A DNA stretch of 64,000 nt, from positions 124,001 through 188,000 of the forward strand of contig NZ_JAQKPV010000007.1 of assembly GCF_028200735.1 (NCBI RefSeq). The letters are read 5' to 3'. Origin of the DNA: Streptomyces sp. ACA25. GTDB taxonomy: Bacteria; Actinomycetota; Actinomycetes; Streptomycetales; Streptomycetaceae. Made by a program: the position numbers and the translations under genes. The notes beneath the pieces were generated by a model. That model saw only the letters and a program-made list of their open reading frames with translations, was not told where the DNA came from and did not search any database. Below, in pieces: positions 59,788-64,000 of this stretch (the stretch's first letter is position 1; every line of letters starts with the position of its first letter).

Positions 59788-61512
59788 ATGACGACACAGA
59801 ACCGGCAGATTCCGGCCGTCGCCGTCCCGCTCGAGGAGCGGCGCTGCGAGGTGGTGGTCATCGGCGGTGGCGCAGCGGGACTCAGCGGGGCACTGACCCT
59901 GGCGAGGGCGCGCCGTTCGGTGACAGTGATCGACGCCGGGCAGCCGCGCAACGCGCCGGCGGCCGGCGTCCACACGTATCTGACGCGGGAGGGCATGCCG
60001 CCCGGTGAACTCCTTGCCGCGGGCCGGGCGGAGGTGACGGGCTACGGTGGTGAGGTTCTGGCCGGCACTGCCGTGGCCGCCGAGCGCTGCCAGGACGGAG
60101 GCTTCCGGGTGCGTCTCGAGGACGGGACAGTCGTCCTGGCCGGCCGGCTGCTGGTGACCACCGGCCTGGCCGACGAGCTGCCCGAGGTACCCGGCGTGGC
60201 CGAGCGGTGGGGACGCGAGGTGCTGCACTGCCCGTACTGCCACGGCTGGGAGGTGCGGGACCGGGCAATCGGCGTACTCGCGACCACCCCTCTCGCTGTT
60301 CACCAGGCCCTGATGTGGCGGCAGTGGAGCGAGGACGTGACTCTCTTCCTGCACACCGCGCCGGAACCGACCGACGAGGAGTACGAGCAGCTCACCGCCC
60401 GGGGGGTCGCCATTGTTGGAGGAGAGGTGGCCCGCCTGGACGTGACCGGGGGCCGCCTCACCGGCGTGGTGTCGGCCGGTGGCCGGGTCGTTCCCGTCGA
60501 AGCCGTGGTGGTCGCTCCCCGGTTCACCGCACGCACCGGCCTGCTCGCCGGCCTCGGCCTGCACGCCACCGAGCAGGAGCGGAACGGTCAGGTGATCGGC
60601 AGCTGTGTCGCTGCCGATCCGGCCGGCGCGACATCGGTGCCCGGAGTGTGGGTGGCCGGCAACGTCTCCAATGTGACCGATCAGGTCATCGGTGCGGCCG
60701 CCGCGGGGGTACGTGCGGGTGCGGCGATCAACGCCGACCTGACCGCCGAGGACGTCCGCCGGGCCGTCGCCGCCCGGCGCGCTGCCCCGGCACCGCACGC
60801 GGCCGAGGAGGGACCAGAGCTGCCACGGCGCGACACGGGAGAAAACCAGGAGCAGGGGGAAACGCTGCTGACCGGCGAAGCGACGCGCAGGGGGACGGCC
60901 GAGGAGTTCTGGGAGGACCGCTATCGCTCGGACGAGCGGGTCTGGAGCGGAAGGCCCAATGCCGACCTTCTCCGTGAGGCCACCGGACTGCTTCCGGGAA
61001 GGGCGCTGGACCTGGGCTGCGGTGAAGGAGCGGACGCCATCTGGCTCGCGGAACAGGGCTGGCACGTCACCGCGGTCGACATCTCCCGGACCGCCCTCAC
61101 CCGCGGCGCCGCACAGGCACGGGCGGCGGGTGTGGCCGACCGGATCGACTGGCAGCGCCACGACCTGGCCGAGTCCTTCCCTCCCGGCCGCTTCGACCTG
61201 GTGTCCGCGCACTTCCTGCACTCCCCTGTCGACCTGCCCGGAGAGCGGATCCTGCGGACCGCGGCGGCGGCCGTCTCCCCGGGCGGGGTGCTGCTGGTGG
61301 TGGGGCACTCCGGCCCCCCGCCCTGGGACACCGGTCCGCGCCCGGACATGCCGTTGCGCACCGCCGGGGAAGTCGTCCACACCCTCGGCCTGCACTCCCG
61401 GGAGTGGGAACTTCTCGTGAACGAGGGGCACGAGCGCAGCCGGGCCTGTCGCGACGGACGGACGGTCATCCACACGGATTACACCCTCAAGTTCAGGCGC
61501 CTTCCCGGCTGA
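59788..61512 (+). CDS. Thioredoxin-reductase-like oxidoreductase fused to SAM methyltransferase
   Basis: A 574-residue two-domain protein. N-terminal ~1-320: FAD/NAD fold with VVVIGGGAAGLSGALTLARARRSVTVID, TGLADELPEVPGVAERWG, and CPYCHGWEVRD, the redox pair form C-P-Y-C of TrxB-like enzymes, plus GVWVAGNVSNVTDQVIGAAAAGVRAG. After an acidic linker (~345-375), C-terminal ~375-574: class I methyltransferase (AEEFWEDRYRSDERVWSGRPN, ALDLGCGEGADAIWLAEQGWHVTAVDISRTAL, FDLVSAHFLHSP). The NADPH motif of true TrxB is less clear. The enzyme may methylate a reactive thiol or metalloid after reduction. AAAGGAGG precedes ATG. Confidence 0.92.
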   Translation: MTTQNRQIPAVAVPLEERRCEVVVIGGGAAGLSGALTLARARRSVTVIDAGQPRNAPAAGVHTYLTREGMPPGELLAAGRAEVTGYGGEVLAGTAVAAERCQDGGFRVRLEDGTVVLAGRLLVTTGLADELPEVPGVAERWGREVLHCPYCHGWEVRDRAIGVLATTPLAVHQALMWRQWSEDVTLFLHTAPEPTDEEYEQLTARGVAIVGGEVARLDVTGGRLTGVVSAGGRVVPVEAVVVAPRFTARTGLLAGLGLHATEQERNGQVIGSCVAADPAGATSVPGVWVAGNVSNVTDQVIGAAAAGVRAGAAINADLTAEDVRRAVAARRAAPAPHAAEEGPELPRRDTGENQEQGETLLTGEATRRGTAEEFWEDRYRSDERVWSGRPNADLLREATGLLPGRALDLGCGEGADAIWLAEQGWHVTAVDISRTALTRGAAQARAAGVADRIDWQRHDLAESFPPGRFDLVSAHFLHSPVDLPGERILRTAAAAVSPGGVLLVVGHSGPPPWDTGPRPDMPLRTAGEVVHTLGLHSREWELLVNEGHERSRACRDGRTVIHTDYTLKFRRLPG

Positions 61513-61573
61513 CGTTGCGCAGGAGGTCCCGGCCGGTCCGCTCCTGGGCACGCGAGGCACGGGGCGGATCGGC

Positions 61574-61607
61574 CCGCCGGGGCGGGAGACACCTCCCGCC
61601 CCGGCGG
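61574..61607. terminator. Bidirectional terminator hairpin
   Basis: CCGCCGGGGCGGGAG and CTCCCGCCCCGGCGG form a perfect 15-bp stem with an ACAC loop, between convergent genes (stops at 61512 and 61627). No T-run. Confidence 0.8.
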
Positions 61608-61626
61608 CGGTGCCCCGAACCGTCCG

Positions 61627-62772
61627 TCAGGCGGCGGCCATGGCGGGCTTGAGGAGCACCTTGGTCCAGCCGTCCTCACGCTTGTCGAAGCGCTCGTAGG
61701 CGTCCGCGGCGTCATCGAGCGGGAGACGCTGGGAGACCACGAAACTCGGCTCCGCCCGGTCGGCGATGATCAGATCACGCAGATGCCGGTTGTAGGCCTT
61801 CACGTTGGCCTGGCCGGTGCCCATCCGCAGGCCCTTCTCGAAGAACTTGCCGATCTTGATGAGCAGCTCGCCCTTCTGCGCCGACTCCGAAGGGCCGCCG
61901 GGGTCCTCCGGGACGTACAGGCCCACGACCCCCAGCATGCCGGTGGGACGCACCGAGTCGATGAGATTGTTGAGGACAATCGCCGGCTGCTCCTCTCCTT
62001 CCTGCACCGTGGCCTGGTAGCCGACCGCGTCGATGCCCTTGTCGGTGCCCTCACCATCGGTGCGGTCCTTGATCTGATCGGCGGCGCTGCCCTGGCTGTA
62101 GTCGATCGCCACGGCGCCGATGTGCTCGGCCAGCCGCAGACGGTCCGGCTGCCGGTCGACGACGAAGACCTGAGAGGCGCCCCGAAGCATGGCGGAATAC
62201 GCGGCCATCAGACCGACCGGTCCGGCGCCGTAGACGCACACGCTCTCCCCCGGGCTGACCTGAGCGAGCTCGGTGGCGTGGTAGCCGGTGGGGAAGATGT
62301 CCGCGAGCAGGGCGAAATCGTCCTCGTGCTCCTCCCCCCGGGGCAGTTGCAGGCAGTTGAAATCTGCGAAGGGAACACGCAGGTACTCGGCCTGGCCACC
62401 GGTGTAGGGGCCCATGGAGACGTAGCCGTAGGCGCCGCCCGCGAATCCCTTGTTCACCGTGAGGCAGAAGCCGGTCCTCCCCGCGAGACAGTTCTTGCAG
62501 AAGCCGCAGGCCACGTTGAAGGGCAGCACGACCCGGTCGCCCTTCTTCACGGTGGCGACGCCGCTGCCGACCTCCTCCACGACGCCCATGTTCTCGTGAC
62601 CGAAGACGATGCCCGGCTCGGCGCCCGTCCTGCCCTCGTACATGTGCAGGTCCGACCCGCAGATCGCCGAGGTGGTGACTTTGATGACGACATCGGTGGG
62701 GTTCTGGACACGTGGGTCTTCGACATCCTCCACCGCGACGGAAAACGGCTCTTGGTATACGACGGCTTTCAC
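61627..62772 (-). CDS. fdhA: Glutathione-independent formaldehyde-dehydrogenase-type enzyme
   Basis: A 381-residue zinc dehydrogenase of the PFDH group (like Pseudomonas putida formaldehyde dismutase/dehydrogenase). Catalytic zinc: AICGSDLHMYEG and GHENMG; structural zinc: ACGFCKNCLAGRTGFC. Specific to the group are YGYVSMGPYTGGQAEYLRVPFADFNCLQLP and DIFPTGYHATELAQVSPGESVCVYGAGPVGLMAAYSA, where tightly bound NAD sits. It oxidises formaldehyde or related aldehydes without glutathione. GTG 62772 follows AGGAGGC. An unusually long inverted repeat lies ~90 bp upstream. Confidence 0.9.
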   Translation of the reverse strand: MKAVVYQEPFSVAVEDVEDPRVQNPTDVVIKVTTSAICGSDLHMYEGRTGAEPGIVFGHENMGVVEEVGSGVATVKKGDRVVLPFNVACGFCKNCLAGRTGFCLTVNKGFAGGAYGYVSMGPYTGGQAEYLRVPFADFNCLQLPRGEEHEDDFALLADIFPTGYHATELAQVSPGESVCVYGAGPVGLMAAYSAMLRGASQVFVVDRQPDRLRLAEHIGAVAIDYSQGSAADQIKDRTDGEGTDKGIDAVGYQATVQEGEEQPAIVLNNLIDSVRPTGMLGVVGLYVPEDPGGPSESAQKGELLIKIGKFFEKGLRMGTGQANVKAYNRHLRDLIIADRAEPSFVVSQRLPLDDAADAYERFDKREDGWTKVLLKPAMAAA

Positions 62773-62860
62773 CGGGGGCCTCCTCGCACCGTGCGGGACC
62801 GGCTCCGCTCCGGAGCCGGTTCCGCTGTCTGTTCACCTGACTGCCGGGTGACCCCCCCGA

Positions 62861-62909
62861 ACCCCGGCCAAACAGTCACATCACCGCAATAACGACATTT
62901 GGCCGGGGT
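62861..62909. repeat. 12-bp perfect inverted repeat upstream of fdhA
   Basis: ACCCCGGCCAAA (62861-62872) and TTTGGCCGGGGT (62898-62909) are perfect inverted arms with a 25-bp, A/T-richer spacer. They lie between the stop of the membrane protein gene (62934) and the fdhA start (62772), both minus strand. They may be a two-site operator for fdhA or, as RNA, a long-loop terminator for the upstream gene. Confidence 0.65.
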
Positions 62910-62933
62910 GAAGGATGGGGAGGAAGAGTGCGC

Positions 62934-63779
62934 CTAGGTGCGGCGGCGCGTGAGGGAGTAGCCGCCGATCGCGGCCAGGGAGGCGAGGATGCCCCCGGCC
63001 GCCGTCCAGAGCCAGCGGTCGGACCACCAGCCGTCCGTCCAACCGCCCTCGGGAGCGGACAGCGCGCCGGCCGCCGCCTCACCGTCCGCGTCGTCCTCGG
63101 TGCCGGCATCCGCATCCGTGGCGGTCCCGGCCCCGGTCTCGAGGCTGCCGGCCCGGGAGGTGGGCACGAGCGGCGCCGCCAGCTCGCCGCCGGCCGCGCG
63201 TGCGCCGCCGGCCGGAGCGGCAGTCACCATCACCTCGGCCCGCAGCGGCAGGCCCAGGTCCTCTTCCGCCAGCTCGACCGAGGTCAGCCGGACGTAATAG
63301 GCACCGGGCAGCGGGTCGTCCGCCCAGGGCTCGGCCCAGGGCCGGACGGTCCGCAGGGTGCAGCTGAGCGTGACGGACTCGGCCTCCCGTTCGGCGACGG
63401 CTGTGGCCTCCCCCGCGACGCACGCCTGCCGGCGGCGCAGCCCGTCGTAAAGGTCCAGCTGCCAGGTGGACGGGCCGCTGCGGCTGCCGCTGTCCGGGAG
63501 CGTGACGGTGGCCTCCGCGGTCGCGTCCTGACCGGCGCCCACGGGGACGACCCAGTACAGGTAGTCGCCCACGGCGGCGGCCGCGGAGGCATGGCGCTCC
63601 TGCTCCAGCGCGGTGGCGGTACGGAAGGTGGTGCCGGCCTCGGTCGGCTCGGCAGCGGAGTCCTGCTCCCCGGAGCCCTGCTCCTCGGGGTCCTCGGCAG
63701 CGGCGGAGCCGGCACCGGCGAGCAGCAGCGCGCCGGCCAGCAGCGTGGTGGTGAACAGGCGTGTCGTACGGTTCGGCAT
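62934..63779 (-). CDS. Secreted membrane-anchored protein of a VWA-linked operon
   Basis: A 281-residue protein with a signal peptide (RLFTTTLLAGALLLAGAGSAAAE, ~6-28), an acidic linker, a beta-rich extracellular domain (~45-200: TFRTATALEQERHASAAAAVGDYLYWVVPVGAGQ, AEATVTLPDSG, ACVAGEATAV...LSCTLRTV with a Cys pair), an Ala/Asp-rich spacer, and a C-terminal membrane helix (WLWTAAGGILASLAAIGGYSL) with a basic end RRRT. The beta domain resembles those of Streptomyces proteins encoded after VWA-domain genes. ATG 63779 shares a base with the stop of the upstream gene. Confidence 0.8.
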   Translation of the reverse strand: MPNRTTRLFTTTLLAGALLLAGAGSAAAEDPEEQGSGEQDSAAEPTEAGTTFRTATALEQERHASAAAAVGDYLYWVVPVGAGQDATAEATVTLPDSGSRSGPSTWQLDLYDGLRRRQACVAGEATAVAEREAESVTLSCTLRTVRPWAEPWADDPLPGAYYVRLTSVELAEEDLGLPLRAEVMVTAAPAGGARAAGGELAAPLVPTSRAGSLETGAGTATDADAGTEDDADGEAAAGALSAPEGGWTDGWWSDRWLWTAAGGILASLAAIGGYSLTRRRT

Positions 63780-64000
63780 CAGACCATCCTCCGGATAGCG
63801 CCCCACAGCAGGCCGGCCAGCAGACCGGTCAAGGTCAGCAGCCCCAGCGGCACCCATCCGCGGGCCAGCCCGAAGGCCGCCACATCCGGGGGTGTGTCGG
63901 GGGCGGCCACCAGGTCGACGGTGAGCTCCAGGGGCATCCCCGGGGTGCGCTGGACGGAGTCGGGCGCGGAGAAGGAGTTGCTCACCTCCAGGCACACGAG
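63779..64000 (-). CDS. C-terminus of VWA-type membrane protein (cut by window edge)
   Basis: The frame is open to the window edge; only the last 73 residues are seen: CLEVSNSFSAPDSVQRTPGMPLELTVDLV then a single transmembrane helix (GWVPLGLLTLTGLLAGLLWGAI) and a basic tail RRMV. Such a tail closes actinobacterial VWA-domain surface proteins, and the following membrane protein fits that operon. The VWA domain itself is outside the window, so the name is inferred from tail and context. Confidence 0.5.
   Translation of the reverse strand, partial: LVCLEVSNSFSAPDSVQRTPGMPLELTVDLVAAPDTPPDVAAFGLARGWVPLGLLTLTGLLAGLLWGAIRRMV

Noticed and set aside
59722..61560. 612-codon open frame on the minus strand
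   Set aside because: Antisense shadow of the oxidoreductase-methyltransferase fusion.

Overview
The window is very GC-rich, uses ATG/GTG/TTG starts behind GGAGG-type ribosome sites, and carries families typical of Streptomyces: an XRE-DUF5753/DUF397 pair, several SpoIIE-type PP2C phosphatases, MHYT and TerD proteins, an NsrR-type Rrf2 regulator beside a flavohaemoglobin, and an actinobacterial high-affinity [NiFe]-hydrogenase. It reads as Streptomyces or a close relative. Most of it looks like chromosomal sequence. I see no integrase, transposase, phage structural gene, CRISPR array or rRNA.

Layout. 1-13 kb holds a truncated metallophosphatase-like protein, TerD, UvrB, a secreted glycerophosphodiesterase, an M23 endopeptidase with a structured leader, an MFS exporter, a PIG-L deacetylase, an MHYT membrane sensor, a small tail-anchored protein built from Q-D-x-R pentapeptides, and a WGR/beta-propeller protein. 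At 13.14-13.21 kb, minus strand, lies the most unusual item: a complete tRNA fold encoded in circularly permuted order (3' half, 6-nt linker, 5' half). 13.4-18.7 kb holds lineage-type regulators, a DUF5954-type protein and a Mut7-C protein.

18.7-32.4 kb is one functional block for a group 1h (formerly group 5) [NiFe]-hydrogenase of the kind used to scavenge atmospheric H2. The minus-strand operon runs small subunit, large subunit, NifU-like protein, DUF5947-type, a 69-aa protein, DUF6084-type, a hypothetical protein, maturation protease and a 43-aa membrane peptide. The divergent plus-strand operon is hypA-hypB-hypF-hypC-hypD-hypE. Nearly every gene overlaps or abuts the next, so both operons are probably translationally coupled. 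HypC/D/E/F build the Fe(CN)2CO centre, HypA/B insert nickel, and the protease trims the large subunit.

32.4-48 kb carries three PP2C phosphatases, a VOC protein, a DEAH-type helicase, DUF3817, a second DUF5954-type gene, an ESX-type three-gene unit (EspC-like protein, DUF1023 hydrolase, lipoprotein), an alcohol dehydrogenase and a small protein ending in a bacterial amyloid-signalling motif. 48-56 kb has a Mur-ligase paralogue, a compact SMC/RecF-type ATPase, a P-loop-degenerate kinase homologue and a 1152-aa AAA ATPase that seems to lack its helicase C-terminus. 56-64 kb has nsrR-hmp, a ricin-type lectin, an XRE-cupin repressor divergent from a thioredoxin-reductase-like/methyltransferase fusion, a formaldehyde-dehydrogenase-type enzyme, and the end of a VWA-type membrane operon cut by the window edge.

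All calls come from reading the sequence. Family names rest on recalled motifs and were not searched. The DUF numbers 5954, 7873, 6084, 5947 and 6893 are from memory and should be confirmed.
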